Below are positions 8,565 through 18,416 of a stretch of DNA of 64,000 nt, piece after piece. Both the position numbers and the translations under genes were made by a program. Each line of letters starts with the position of its first letter. Positions within the stretch are counted from its first letter, which is position 1. The DNA is from an uncultured Helicobacter sp. Its GTDB lineage: Bacteria; Campylobacterota; Campylobacteria; Campylobacterales; Helicobacteraceae. The notes under the pieces were generated by a model. That model was not told the DNA's origin. It saw only the letters and a program-made list of their open reading frames with translations, and did no database searches. The stretch covers positions 1 to 64,000 of the forward strand of contig CASFZH010000025.1 in assembly GCA_949299115.1 (NCBI GenBank), read 5' to 3'.

Positions 8565-10034
8565 TTATTCTTTCATACTAGCAATTTGCTCTTTTGTGAT
8601 TAAAACAATATTTGGTTCTTTGTTATATTTAGATTCCTTAGTGTCTGCAAGAACTCTCTGCAATGCAGCCCTATCTAAATTTGTGGGGTCGATATAAATG
8701 CCCTCAAATTTTTCTTTATTTACTGCTACAAAAAATTGAGAATCTTTTTTTGCAATAACAACATTATTATTTTTTGACATACTCATAATTTCAATTTTAA
8801 TATTTACTTCAACTTTTGGCTGATTAGTGAGAATCAAATATTTTTTGACATATTTAGCTTGATGATGTGTATAATACTTATACATAGCTAATTCATTCGC
8901 AGCAGTTATTTTATTTTTATCAAGCTTTTTTATAGTTTGTCCTAAAAAGGTCATCATGCAATATGGTTCATTAATATCATGTTTAAAGAACACATTTCGA
9001 ATTGAAACAGATTTCATGCCAAATTCCCAAATCTGGTTATCAAGCTGAGTAGCAGTAACATTAAGTGCCTCTTCAGTTTTATCGCGTAACATATTTACAG
9101 TTTTGCGAAATACAGCTTCAAAAATCTTTAAATTTTTTGCTGCAAAATTTTTACACATAGTTTCTAAATTTTCCAGTGCTTTTGTGAGTGTTTGACTTTC
9201 CTCATGGGCTTTATCAGCATTTGTTCTTACTCTTGCAATCTTCTCTTTTAGCTCATTTTCATCTCCTCTTTTAGCATCTAGGCGATTGCGTAAAACTTTT
9301 AATTCATGGCTTGAAATTCTGATTTTATTTTGTAACTGCATAATTCGCTCTTTCAAGCCATTTGCTGCACGAACTGCACCTTTGTAATTAAATTGAAATT
9401 CTAAAAACACCTCTTCAAACACTCTTTCCGGGTTTACTTCATTCTTTGAGAAAAAATTATGGGAATATTCTAATGCCATAAGTCTAGAGTGATATTCGGC
9501 AAACATATCAATATTAAGTTTTCTATCTGAAAAAATGAGATGATCTAAAGCCTTTGAAAGAAAGCGTTTGCAAATAGAAAAATTAACAAGTGGGGATATT
9601 GATGGAATATCTACTTCTTTTAGAAACTCGATACTTCGCAACTCAAGAGCAAAATACTCTTTAATACAATCCTGCACACTGCGATTTATAGCTATATCAT
9701 CTAATTTAAGATAGTTTGTTTGTGCGAATATTTTTTGCACTTCTTTTGCACGCAACTCAGACTCTTTATTTTTTAATTCCTCATCTGTATTACTTTTCCA
9801 AAAGTCAATTTCCCGTATCAATGCATCTGGTGGAAAATCTTGATATTTTGATGCTCTAGCATCAGTTACCAAAACACCACCTTCATTTGTTCTAAACTCA
9901 ACATACATGCCTACTGCTGGACGATTCCTACCATCATGCCAACTATCTTTTTTTAATTCGAAAATTTTTTTAGAAGCATTCATAATAACACCAGAACCAG
10001 TGGTAGCAGTATACCGCGTTATTTTTCCATGCAT
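8565..10034 (-). CDS. Uncharacterised protein: cold-shock-like N terminus, coiled coil, conserved C-terminal domain
   Basis: The function is not recognised. The 489-residue protein starts with a segment resembling a cold-shock/OB fold (MHGKITRYTATTGSGVI through about residue 65). A helical middle follows, then a clear coiled coil around residues 225-295 with many charged heptads. The C-terminal 110 residues alternate hydrophobic strands (VVIAKK, FFVAVN, GIYIDP, NIVLITK) and could be a divergent receiver-like alpha/beta domain. No signal peptide or membrane helix is seen. AAGGAG lies five bases before the ATG. Its closeness to magIII may reflect a stress or nucleic-acid role, but that is only positional inference. 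Confidence 0.7.
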   Translation of the reverse strand: MHGKITRYTATTGSGVIMNASKKIFELKKDSWHDGRNRPAVGMYVEFRTNEGGVLVTDARASKYQDFPPDALIREIDFWKSNTDEELKNKESELRAKEVQKIFAQTNYLKLDDIAINRSVQDCIKEYFALELRSIEFLKEVDIPSISPLVNFSICKRFLSKALDHLIFSDRKLNIDMFAEYHSRLMALEYSHNFFSKNEVNPERVFEEVFLEFQFNYKGAVRAANGLKERIMQLQNKIRISSHELKVLRNRLDAKRGDENELKEKIARVRTNADKAHEESQTLTKALENLETMCKNFAAKNLKIFEAVFRKTVNMLRDKTEEALNVTATQLDNQIWEFGMKSVSIRNVFFKHDINEPYCMMTFLGQTIKKLDKNKITAANELAMYKYYTHHQAKYVKKYLILTNQPKVEVNIKIEIMSMSKNNNVVIAKKDSQFFVAVNKEKFEGIYIDPTNLDRAALQRVLADTKESKYNKEPNIVLITKEQIASMKE

Positions 10035-10111
10035 TAAAACTCCTTAAGTTTTGGCTATGTGGCTTTTGATATTTAAAATTGCCTAATATTTTATGATACA
10101 CAAAATTCTGT

Positions 10112-10117
10112 TATAAT
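10112..10117 (+). promoter_or_regulatory. Likely -10 element for ftsK
   Basis: A perfect TATAAT sits about 20-45 bp upstream of the two candidate ftsK starts. Transcription would begin near 10124, giving a very short 5' leader. Confidence 0.4.
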
Positions 10118-10137
10118 TTTAACAAAAAAAATAAATT

Positions 10138-13100
10138 TTGCAACAAGGATTTAACATAAAAAAAATTTATCTTTTTGTCTTTATAAGTTGTTGTGTGTTA
10201 TTTTTATGGTTTGTAACTATATTTGGTTATACAGACCCAAATATTGCATTGCAAGGTGTATATGTAAAAAATCATCTATTTAAAATAGATGGATTTAGTA
10301 ACAATTTTGCCAACTTCAACAGAGATATGTTTGGATACCTAGCTTATGTATACTTACCGCTATTATTGATTCCAATATATAGATTCCATGACGATATGAG
10401 CTATTCGTTTCGCAAAATCAAACTCACATTTGCGTATCTTTTGCTTTTTGTGTCATTGTTAGTGCTGCAATCAATTATTTTTAATTCAGGGACACTGGGA
10501 AATCTTATTAGAGATTTATTACATCCGTATATTGGGACTTTTGGCGTCTTTTTTTTATCTTTTATAGGCATAATTTTATCGTTAGTTACTATTTCAGAGA
10601 AAATGATAACATTCATCATACAATATTTTGGAGGAACGTTGAACATGTTGGGTAAGTCTTTGAAAAAAAGCATCAAAAAAGGTATCGAAAAAATCAAAAT
10701 GATATACGTAGATTTCAATCTTGACTATCTACAACGAGCTAACAAAAGAATGTTGCATCTTGAATATAGCGAAATTGTTACTATGCCAAGAAGTAAATAT
10801 ACATTCGATGAATCTTTAATTGAGCCACCACTTGATGAATACATTAAGACAACACCGCTATTTCAAGAAAACCAACATATACAAAATCAATCTAATCACA
10901 CACATATAAATGAAAATGACGTATCTCATAAACCACAAAACACAAATACACAGGAGCAATATGAACAAATTGACGATGCACACACAGATTCTCTATGCAA
11001 CGTAAAGTCTCCAGAATCTACAAAATCGCAAGGTGTAATATCCCAACAAAACCAAGTGAGCAGAATAACCTCAAATCAACAATTATCATCACAATACATT
11101 GATGATACAAACAAACAAGACTTCACTTATTTACAACATGATTATACTGCATATTTTTCTCATACTCCACATACACAAATACAAACCACAAATGATGATG
11201 AAGATGTATTAAAAAGATTCCAAAAAGCAAATGCACATATAAAAATTAGTCAACCAACACAGCCTATTTCAGCAGTCAACAACCATGAACATACTGCATT
11301 ACGATTCAAACTCACAGAGGAATTACCGAATCCACTCCAAACTTTTATAAAAGAAAAACCAAATGTTCAAGATTCTTGGCTACTTCAAGATTCTAAACTA
11401 CAAGCAGCTACACAACCAAAAACTATTGATACCACACAACCGCAAGATTCTATAATACGTGAAATATCAAAATCCAACAATACAATATCCACCAACACGC
11501 TTGATATTCCTCGCAATGATTCCTTAGACTCAAAAGAAATAACACCTGACACTCAAAATTCTAGTATATATTCGCACATAACACAAGCACAATATGATAT
11601 TGCAACAATACAACAAAAACAACCCTATAATACTTTACAACAACACAATGCCATGATAACCTCCAATAAAACAACACCCTCTGAAGACAATCTCCGTAAA
11701 AATCACACAACCATCTCAATGCAGCAATCCGATTCAATACAGAATATATCCTCTATGCCGCTACATAGCACCTACAAAACAATGGATATGAATTTCACAA
11801 AAAATACGACAACACAACAAGCCCAACCCAATAACACTATGCTAACAACATTACAACAGGAATCTAAAAAATCACAAGAATCTTTGATATCTTATCACTT
11901 TGAAGATGACTTACAAAATTCATGTATATTACATGTAGAACAAGAAATGCCGCCACAAGAAATTCTTGACACAGCAACCTTATCTCATAATACATCTAAT
12001 AGTGAAGAGTCAAGAGAAAAAAATAACCCAGATAACACACAAAATATGCTTTCTAATGATACTTCGTCATCAACAAATACAAATGAACCACAAAATATTT
12101 ACAAAACATTTCACCATATCAACACAGATACAACATTGACCCAAAAGAATATTGAAAAAAATCTTTCTACAAATGACACAAAAAATGACAATGCACACAC
12201 AGACAAAGAAACAGAAATTGTATTTTCTATGCCAAATGACTATCTTTTGACAGAAAGCAACGATTGGCAAGATTCTGACATATCATTATTGCAATCTCAT
12301 GCGACACAAATTGACAATATTATGCCTATTGAACTCACTGAAATTACAGCAGAAATAAACACAAACACATCGCCATCTTTCATTAACAATATATCACAAC
12401 AATACAATACCATGTCAACACCACAATATCCATCATTATTAGAAAATCCGACTATATCCCCCAACATATCTACGCCATCACAATATACAAGCCACGTTGC
12501 TACCTATCATATTCCCCTATATGATGTTCAAACAAATCACAAAGACACAACATTATCAAATTTTACAACACTAAACAAAGATGTTATGCCAGAAACAGTT
12601 GCCAATACTCATACAAAAACAGTTATCACAAGCTCTCAATCTATCGTCGACAATATAGAATCTATACCATTAGAAACACAGCAAGATACTACACCAAGTA
12701 ATCATGCCACCGTATCAGACACATATCAAGACATAATGCAAATTGATAACGATACTACATATATATTACCAAACACCAATCTATTGCAACATTCACAAAT
12801 ACAAGAAAATATTGAAGATCAAGAAATTGACGGCAAAATCGAGAATCTTCTTACTAAACTTAAAGTATTCAAAATTAAGGGAGACATTGTGCATGTTTTC
12901 ACAGGACCAGTAGTGACTACATTTGAATTTCGCCCGGAACCAGATGTAAAAGTCAATAAAGTTTTAGGATTACAAGATGATTTAGCAATGGCATTAAAGG
13001 CTAAAAGTATTAGAATTCAGGCTCCAATACCCGGAAAAGATGTTATGGGAATAGAAATCCCAAATAATAAAGTAGCAACTATATTTTTACGAGAGATATT

Positions 13101-14127
13101 AGAATCTTCATGTTTTAAAGAGGCTCAAGATGCATTAACCATCATATTGGGGAAAGACATTATGGGAGAACCGCTCATTGTAAATCTTGCACAATTACCC
13201 CATTTGCTTGTCGCAGGAACAACGGGAAGTGGTAAATCGGTGGGAGTAAATGCCATTATTCTTTCATTATTGTATCGCAATAATCCAGATGATTTAAAGC
13301 TCATGATGATTGATCCAAAACAAGTAGAATTTGCTCCTTACGAAGATTTACCGCACCTTATCACACCAATCATTAATTCACCTAGCAAAGCTATACAAGC
13401 CCTACAAGCAGCAACTATTGAAATGGACAAACGCTATAAAATACTATCTGAAGCAAAAACAAAGAGTATTGTATCGTATAATGAAAAATCAGATACAAAA
13501 ATGCCATTCTTCGTCATTATTATTGACGAATTAGCGGATTTGATTATGACAGGCGGGAAAGATGCGGAGGTCCCAATAGCACGTATTGCACAAATGGGAA
13601 GAGCTGCTGGCATACATCTCATCATTGCCACACAACGAAGTAGCACAAATATTGTTACAGGAACAATTAAAGCAAATCTTCCATCAAGAATTAGCTATCG
13701 AGTTGGTAATAGAATAGATTCTAAAGTTATTTTAGATGATTCTGGTGCAGAAAGACTGCTTGGTAATGGAGATGGTTTATTTGCTTCTCCGCAAGGTTTA
13801 AGACGCATTCACGCCCCATGGGTCAGTGAAAAAGAAATAGAAAATGTCGTAGCTTTTATAAAACAACAAAAACAACCACAATATGATGAGAGTTTCTTGA
13901 ATGAGAATAAATCTGATTGGAACATAGTAAATAAATCAAGTGGTGAAGGAGGACTTTTAGAAGAGGCAAAAACTATAATTTTACGCGATAATAAAACCTC
14001 AATCAGTTATTTGCAACGTAAATTAGGTATAGGCTACAATAAAGCTGCTTCACTCATAGAATCTTTAGAAAATGAAGGATTTTTATCAGCACCAAATAAC
14101 AAAGGTGAAAGGAGTATTATAAGCTAA
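10138..14127 (+). CDS. ftsK: DNA translocase FtsK with giant low-complexity linker
   Basis: FtsK anchors at the division septum and pumps chromosome dimers and termini through it. The protein has four or five N-terminal membrane helices (residues 8-175). A hydrophilic linker rich in Thr, Gln, Asn, Ser and His runs from about residue 235 to 890. The conserved motor follows: Walker A GTTGSGKS at 1027-1034, IDPKQVEFAPYEDLPHL, Walker B IIIDELADLI and IARIAQMGRAAGIHLIIATQR-type core. A gamma winged helix for KOPS recognition closes it. At 1329 residues it is far longer than H. pylori FtsK. The start is uncertain: the TTG at 10138 has no ribosome site, whereas AAGGA at 10145-10149 is ideally placed for an in-frame ATA at 10156. 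Confidence 0.93.
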   Translation: MQQGFNIKKIYLFVFISCCVLFLWFVTIFGYTDPNIALQGVYVKNHLFKIDGFSNNFANFNRDMFGYLAYVYLPLLLIPIYRFHDDMSYSFRKIKLTFAYLLLFVSLLVLQSIIFNSGTLGNLIRDLLHPYIGTFGVFFLSFIGIILSLVTISEKMITFIIQYFGGTLNMLGKSLKKSIKKGIEKIKMIYVDFNLDYLQRANKRMLHLEYSEIVTMPRSKYTFDESLIEPPLDEYIKTTPLFQENQHIQNQSNHTHINENDVSHKPQNTNTQEQYEQIDDAHTDSLCNVKSPESTKSQGVISQQNQVSRITSNQQLSSQYIDDTNKQDFTYLQHDYTAYFSHTPHTQIQTTNDDEDVLKRFQKANAHIKISQPTQPISAVNNHEHTALRFKLTEELPNPLQTFIKEKPNVQDSWLLQDSKLQAATQPKTIDTTQPQDSIIREISKSNNTISTNTLDIPRNDSLDSKEITPDTQNSSIYSHITQAQYDIATIQQKQPYNTLQQHNAMITSNKTTPSEDNLRKNHTTISMQQSDSIQNISSMPLHSTYKTMDMNFTKNTTTQQAQPNNTMLTTLQQESKKSQESLISYHFEDDLQNSCILHVEQEMPPQEILDTATLSHNTSNSEESREKNNPDNTQNMLSNDTSSSTNTNEPQNIYKTFHHINTDTTLTQKNIEKNLSTNDTKNDNAHTDKETEIVFSMPNDYLLTESNDWQDSDISLLQSHATQIDNIMPIELTEITAEINTNTSPSFINNISQQYNTMSTPQYPSLLENPTISPNISTPSQYTSHVATYHIPLYDVQTNHKDTTLSNFTTLNKDVMPETVANTHTKTVITSSQSIVDNIESIPLETQQDTTPSNHATVSDTYQDIMQIDNDTTYILPNTNLLQHSQIQENIEDQEIDGKIENLLTKLKVFKIKGDIVHVFTGPVVTTFEFRPEPDVKVNKVLGLQDDLAMALKAKSIRIQAPIPGKDVMGIEIPNNKVATIFLREILESSCFKEAQDALTIILGKDIMGEPLIVNLAQLPHLLVAGTTGSGKSVGVNAIILSLLYRNNPDDLKLMMIDPKQVEFAPYEDLPHLITPIINSPSKAIQALQAATIEMDKRYKILSEAKTKSIVSYNEKSDTKMPFFVIIIDELADLIMTGGKDAEVPIARIAQMGRAAGIHLIIATQRSSTNIVTGTIKANLPSRISYRVGNRIDSKVILDDSGAERLLGNGDGLFASPQGLRRIHAPWVSEKEIENVVAFIKQQKQPQYDESFLNENKSDWNIVNKSSGEGGLLEEAKTIILRDNKTSISYLQRKLGIGYNKAASLIESLENEGFLSAPNNKGERSIIS

Positions 14128-14719
14128 TATTATTTTTATACATTCTACGTTCTCCTTCTTATAATACAAATTGAAATATTTATAACTATTGAATCGCAGA
14201 AATGCTATTATACCATTACAGCATATTAAGGAACAACTATTTGACATTTATATAATAAGGTTAATTTGATTAGACTAATACCATTGAGTATATGTAAAGA
14301 TAGATAATATTAAAATAAGTTTGGTGTTACCACAGACTTAATACTCTAATCTTTCAGGAATTATCAATATAATGACACATTCAATTATCACATCACAATA
14401 GTCTAAAACAAATAGCTATAACAAATAAATTTGTCATAGAGCGATATTTTTACAAAACTCAAATTACAGAAAAATATAAAACTTGTAAAAAATAAGACAA
14501 AACATTAGCAAAACTACATATATTACTAATAAAGCTATCATGCAAGATTCTGCAAGATGGAGCAAATCACATCAACAGAGAACTACAAACATCAAAGAAA
14601 ACAAGCAATACATGATCCCTTCAATTCATAATATAAGTAGTATTAATGTAGCAATGTATACTCACATCTTATCAACGAAACATTAAAAATTATAAGTAAT
14701 TTATAATTACTACGATAAC
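14128..14719. other. 590-bp intergenic region
   Basis: This AT-rich stretch lies between the convergent 3' ends of ftsK and the FkbM gene. No open frame with a ribosome site, RNA gene or clear hairpin terminator was recognised. Confidence 0.5.
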
Positions 14720-15874
14720 TTAAGAATCTAAAACTTCACAGAGCAATGCCGTTTCTGCACTGATATTAAAATTAGCAGGTCTCACTATGCGAAAACTATA
14801 TCCAAGATTCCATGATTCGATCATAGGTTTAATCTCAAAAAAATCACTGCCTTGATGATATATACTAATGAGCATAGCAGGCTTTTGCTCCATTATGGTT
14901 TGTGTGGCTCCCTTTAAAAATTCCATTTCAAAACCCTCAATATCCACCTTAATAAAACCGACCTCAATGTTATGTTCCTTTATGTAAGAATCTAAGGTAA
15001 TAATTTCTGCCCATTCAAACTTATCATTATGCTGATATTGTGTCAGCAAACTTGATGCACCACCATTAACACCAATTTGTAATTTTTGATACGTAGCACC
15101 AAGCCCCTTATTAATTGGAATGACTCTAGAGGTTTTATTAAGCTCCAAAGTTTTCAACATAAGAGCATAGTTTGTTTTTGTAGCCTCAAAAGCATAAACA
15201 TTTCTAATAGTAAAATCTTGAAAAATAAGTGCTGTATCACCAATATATGCCCCAACATCAATGATATTTTTTTTCCTGATTCTATCAAGTGTCGTAAAAG
15301 ATTGTATATTGTATTTTTCATAAAATGTATGACTACTCATAGCATCCATTGGCAAAAAATACCCATTATAACAATATATATCATTGTGTAACTGTATAAT
15401 ATTGGGGTAAAACTCATGCTGAATTTTATATAACATTTGTGCCTCTTTTTGAGTAAGGTCATAGACATGATAGTGTGTGTTTGCATATTTCTCTTTGACC
15501 ATGTGTATATATTGTTTTTTTAATCTCTTTATTAACAATGTTAATATTTCTTTACTTACGTCATCCAATCCTTTATAGAGTTGAGATATTTTTTCAACAA
15601 TATCTGGACTTTCTACAATATACTTCCCAATATTTAATGACATCTCATCTCCACCATAAAGATGGTATCTTTTTATTCTAACACTATCTTTTGTTCTATA
15701 ACATTTTATACCACAGAATCTATATTCATAGGCGACATATTCTAATTCACCCCCCCCCCCCGTATCTATAGCCAATACATATCGCGTTCTTTTTATAAGA
15801 GGGATTCCAAAAATCCATAAAACCCGAGTTATTGCATTATTAGCATTAAATCGTTGAATACCAAAAAATTTCAT
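14720..15874 (-). CDS. FkbM-family SAM-dependent methyltransferase, phase-variable
   Basis: FkbM-family enzymes methylate sugars or other small groups, often on surface glycans in Campylobacterota. The start at 15874 follows AAAGGAG at good spacing, giving 384 residues; an upstream open extension lacks such a site. The SAM-binding core is IDVGAYIGDTALIF near residue 200 with YAFEATKTNY, and the family signature FIKVDIEGFEMEFLKGA follows. A run of 12 Cs at 15750-15761 (12 Gs on the coding strand) encodes the Gly stretch in AIDTGGGGELEY, so one-base slippage would truncate the protein within the first 60 or so codons. The gene is ON as sequenced. The substrate is unknown. Confidence 0.88.
   Translation of the reverse strand: MKFFGIQRFNANNAITRVLWIFGIPLIKRTRYVLAIDTGGGGELEYVAYEYRFCGIKCYRTKDSVRIKRYHLYGGDEMSLNIGKYIVESPDIVEKISQLYKGLDDVSKEILTLLIKRLKKQYIHMVKEKYANTHYHVYDLTQKEAQMLYKIQHEFYPNIIQLHNDIYCYNGYFLPMDAMSSHTFYEKYNIQSFTTLDRIRKKNIIDVGAYIGDTALIFQDFTIRNVYAFEATKTNYALMLKTLELNKTSRVIPINKGLGATYQKLQIGVNGGASSLLTQYQHNDKFEWAEIITLDSYIKEHNIEVGFIKVDIEGFEMEFLKGATQTIMEQKPAMLISIYHQGSDFFEIKPMIESWNLGYSFRIVRPANFNISAETALLCEVLDS
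15750..15761 (-). repeat. Poly-G (12) contingency tract inside the FkbM gene
   Basis: Twelve consecutive Cs on the + strand lie near the 5' end of the coding frame. Poly-G/C tracts of this length are the classic slipped-strand switches of Helicobacter and Campylobacter surface genes. Confidence 0.9.
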
Positions 15875-15983
15875 TATCACTCCTTTACCATTGCACAATA
15901 GTAACATCAAGATTTATATTTAAGCCCATATTAATACAACTACAATATTTATAGTTATCAACCTATCAAAAACAAAACTTCAG

Positions 15984-16907
15984 TTAAATTTTATTCGCAC
16001 TACCAAGTATTTGCATGCGTTCCACAATAACCTTACTCATGGCTTCCATAGCTGGTGCAAAAAATTTACGTAAATCAAATTGCGTCCTATCTTTATTGGC
16101 AAGTTTTCTAACCTCTGCAATAAATGCAATACGTAAATCAGTATCAGTATTTACTTTATTAATACCACCTTTTATCGCCTCTTGTAAGAATGAAAAAGGT
16201 ACGCCCTTGCTATGCCCAATATCACCACCACTTTCTTGGAAACTTATACGGACATCATCTGGAATAGCACTTGCACCATGCAATACAAGTGGTATTTTTG
16301 TCAACTCTTTAACTTGCTTTAATCGCTCAAAATCTAATTTTGGTTCCCCTTTGAATTTAAAAGCTCCATGGCTCGTACCTATTGCTGGAGCAAGATAGTC
16401 TACTTTTGATTCTCTAACAAATTGTTCCGCCTCTTGTGGATTTACTAAAACAGCTTCTTTTTCGCTTACAGAAATATTGTCTTCAATTCCCATAAGCCTA
16501 CCAAGCTCTGCTTCAACGCCTACGCCATGCTCATGTGCCATTTTTACAACCTTCGAAGTTTCTTCTAAGTTTTCATTAAATTGATAATGTGAAGCATCAA
16601 TCATTACAGAAGTAAAACCAGCTTCAACTGCCTTTTTACATGATTCAAAACTTGTTCCGTGATCAAGATGCAATGCTACTGGAATGTGTGGATAACGTTT
16701 GCTCATAGTTTTTACCATGCCAACAGCCATATCAATTCCCATATATTTTATCGCACCTTCACTTGCTTGCACAAAAATAGGAGACCTTGCTTGATGTGCA
16801 GCTACAAAAATTGCATTAAGCATTTCGAAGTTTACAAAATTAAATGCACCAACACCATATTTTTCTTTATTTGCCTTATTAAGAATTTCTTGTCCATAAA
16901 CCAACAT
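15984..16907 (-). CDS. fba: Class II fructose-bisphosphate aldolase
   Basis: This zinc-dependent aldolase interconverts fructose 1,6-bisphosphate with dihydroxyacetone phosphate and glyceraldehyde 3-phosphate, mainly for gluconeogenesis in this genus. Starting at the ATG at 16907, nine bases after AAGGAG, gives 307 residues, the length of the H. pylori enzyme; upstream ATGs are too close to the site or lack one. Asp82 and His83 in LHLDHGT are the catalytic and zinc residues, with further zinc histidines in GTSHGAF and VLHGAS. The GGINKVNTDTDLR phosphate-binding block is intact. It is transcribed away from porCDAB across a 500-bp gap. Confidence 0.96.
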   Translation of the reverse strand: MLVYGQEILNKANKEKYGVGAFNFVNFEMLNAIFVAAHQARSPIFVQASEGAIKYMGIDMAVGMVKTMSKRYPHIPVALHLDHGTSFESCKKAVEAGFTSVMIDASHYQFNENLEETSKVVKMAHEHGVGVEAELGRLMGIEDNISVSEKEAVLVNPQEAEQFVRESKVDYLAPAIGTSHGAFKFKGEPKLDFERLKQVKELTKIPLVLHGASAIPDDVRISFQESGGDIGHSKGVPFSFLQEAIKGGINKVNTDTDLRIAFIAEVRKLANKDRTQFDLRKFFAPAMEAMSKVIVERMQILGSANKI

Positions 16908-17410
16908 ATACATATTCTCCTTAATTAAAATAACATGAAAGAGAAGCCAACTCTCCAATAAAAATCAAAAATGTAAATAACGATAATAGAAATTGTAGCA
17001 AAAAACTCTTAATTCTATTAAAAAATCAGTGATGATAGGTTAATGTAAGTAAAAAAAAATATTCTATTCAATTATAAATGTAACAATTTTGTAATAAATT
17101 GTAATAAAAAAAATATAAAGTGTTTCACTTTGATACATCATTTTCAATAATTTATTATGATATAACAATAAAACTGAAAGATTTACAAAATATTAGGTAG
17201 AATTCTCTTAAGCACACTCTTATAGATAAAATTTCAATTTTTGTAAACTGGTCTTCATCTAAAGTTTTTTATTTAAAGACACTATCTGTATAAATATTGT
17301 TTGTTAATTACAACACTATCATAAACAATATATAAGAGTATGTAAATTCTAAATTATATAGGTATCCCTGAATGTACTTATATTAACCCAATAATAAAGG
17401 AGAACATTCA
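16908..17410. other. Divergent promoter region between fba and porCDAB
   Basis: About 500 bp of very AT-rich sequence separates two divergent metabolic units. No gene is seen. Several TATAAT-like hexamers occur and no single promoter could be chosen. An AAAGGAG site precedes porC. Confidence 0.4.
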
Positions 17411-17971
17411 ATGTTAGAAATTAGATGGCATAGCAGAGCTGGTCAAGGTGCTGTGACGGGTGCTAAAGGATTAGCTGACGTAATTGCTGGAACAGGCAAA
17501 GAAGTACAGGCATTTGCTACATATGGATCTGCAAAAAGAGGTGCAACTATGGCAGCTTTTGATAGATTTGACGACTCTCCAATTCTGAATCATGAAAAAT
17601 ATATGGAGCCAGATTATGTATTAGTTATTGATCCGGGATTGACATTTATTGCAGATATTTTTGAAAATGAAAAACCTACAACAAAATACATTATCACAAC
17701 ACATTTAAGTAAAGATGAATTAGTTGAAAAAAAACCAGAACTTAAAACAAAAGAATTCTATATTGTGGATTGTATTAAAATTTCTCTCAAAGCATTAGGT
17801 AAGCCAATACCAAATGCCCCTATGCTTGGTGCTTTCATTAAAATATCTAAAATTTTACAAATAGAAGATTTTAAAGAGTCTTTCAAAAAAGTATTAGGCA
17901 AAAAATTACCACAAAAAATTATTGAGGCAAATATGTTAGCGATTCAACAAGCCTATGATGAGGTTCATTAA
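17411..17971 (+). CDS. porC: Pyruvate:ferredoxin oxidoreductase, gamma subunit
   Basis: The 186-residue gamma subunit belongs to the four-subunit enzyme that oxidatively decarboxylates pyruvate to acetyl-CoA and reduces flavodoxin or ferredoxin. Its opening RWHSRAGQGAVTGAKGLA is the family signature of POR/KOR gamma subunits, followed by QAFATYGSAKRGA. The order porC-D-A-B on one strand with short gaps matches the H. pylori operon, and the start follows AAAGGAGA. In Helicobacter this oxygen-sensitive enzyme replaces pyruvate dehydrogenase and is the target of activated nitroimidazole chemistry. Confidence 0.96.
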   Translation: MLEIRWHSRAGQGAVTGAKGLADVIAGTGKEVQAFATYGSAKRGATMAAFDRFDDSPILNHEKYMEPDYVLVIDPGLTFIADIFENEKPTTKYIITTHLSKDELVEKKPELKTKEFYIVDCIKISLKALGKPIPNAPMLGAFIKISKILQIEDFKESFKKVLGKKLPQKIIEANMLAIQQAYDEVH

Positions 17972-18009
17972 TTAACTTGATATAAAAAATATAATTAAAA
18001 GGATTGACA

Positions 18010-18414
18010 ATGCAAAATATTACTAAAGGTTGGAACGATCTACTTCCTGGTGCAGTAGTATTTCCTCTTGAAACAGAAGGAGAAAAAAGTCTTGACTTAC
18101 ATCAAGAAGATAGAAAATATACTGAATATAGCTCTTATACACTGAGTGTAGCACATTGGCGTACAGAAAAACCTATATATAATACTCAACATTGCATCAA
18201 TTGTTACCAATGCTGGGTGTATTGTCCAGATAGCTCCATTCTTGTACGAGATGAAAAAATGACAGGCGTAGATTATCAACACTGCAAAGGTTGCGGTGTT
18301 TGTGCTGATGTATGCCCCACAAATCCAAAATCTCTTATCATGTTTCAAGATTTTATTGAAACTCAAGATGCCATTAAACAATGGCCAGCAAAAGAAAAGA
18401 AGACAAAGGAGTAA
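18010..18414 (+). CDS. porD: Pyruvate:ferredoxin oxidoreductase, delta (ferredoxin-like) subunit
   Basis: This 134-residue electron-transfer subunit carries two 4Fe-4S clusters. The cysteine motifs are CINCYQCWVYCPD and CKGCGVCADVCPTNP, the classic CxxCxxCxxxCP pattern twice. The ATG at 18010 follows AAAAGGA at normal spacing and is preferred over a TTG two codons earlier that sits directly on the ribosome site. It is the second gene of porCDAB, with 38 bp after porC and only two bases before the porA ATG. Confidence 0.95.
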   Translation: MQNITKGWNDLLPGAVVFPLETEGEKSLDLHQEDRKYTEYSSYTLSVAHWRTEKPIYNTQHCINCYQCWVYCPDSSILVRDEKMTGVDYQHCKGCGVCADVCPTNPKSLIMFQDFIETQDAIKQWPAKEKKTKE

Positions 18415-18416
18415 AT

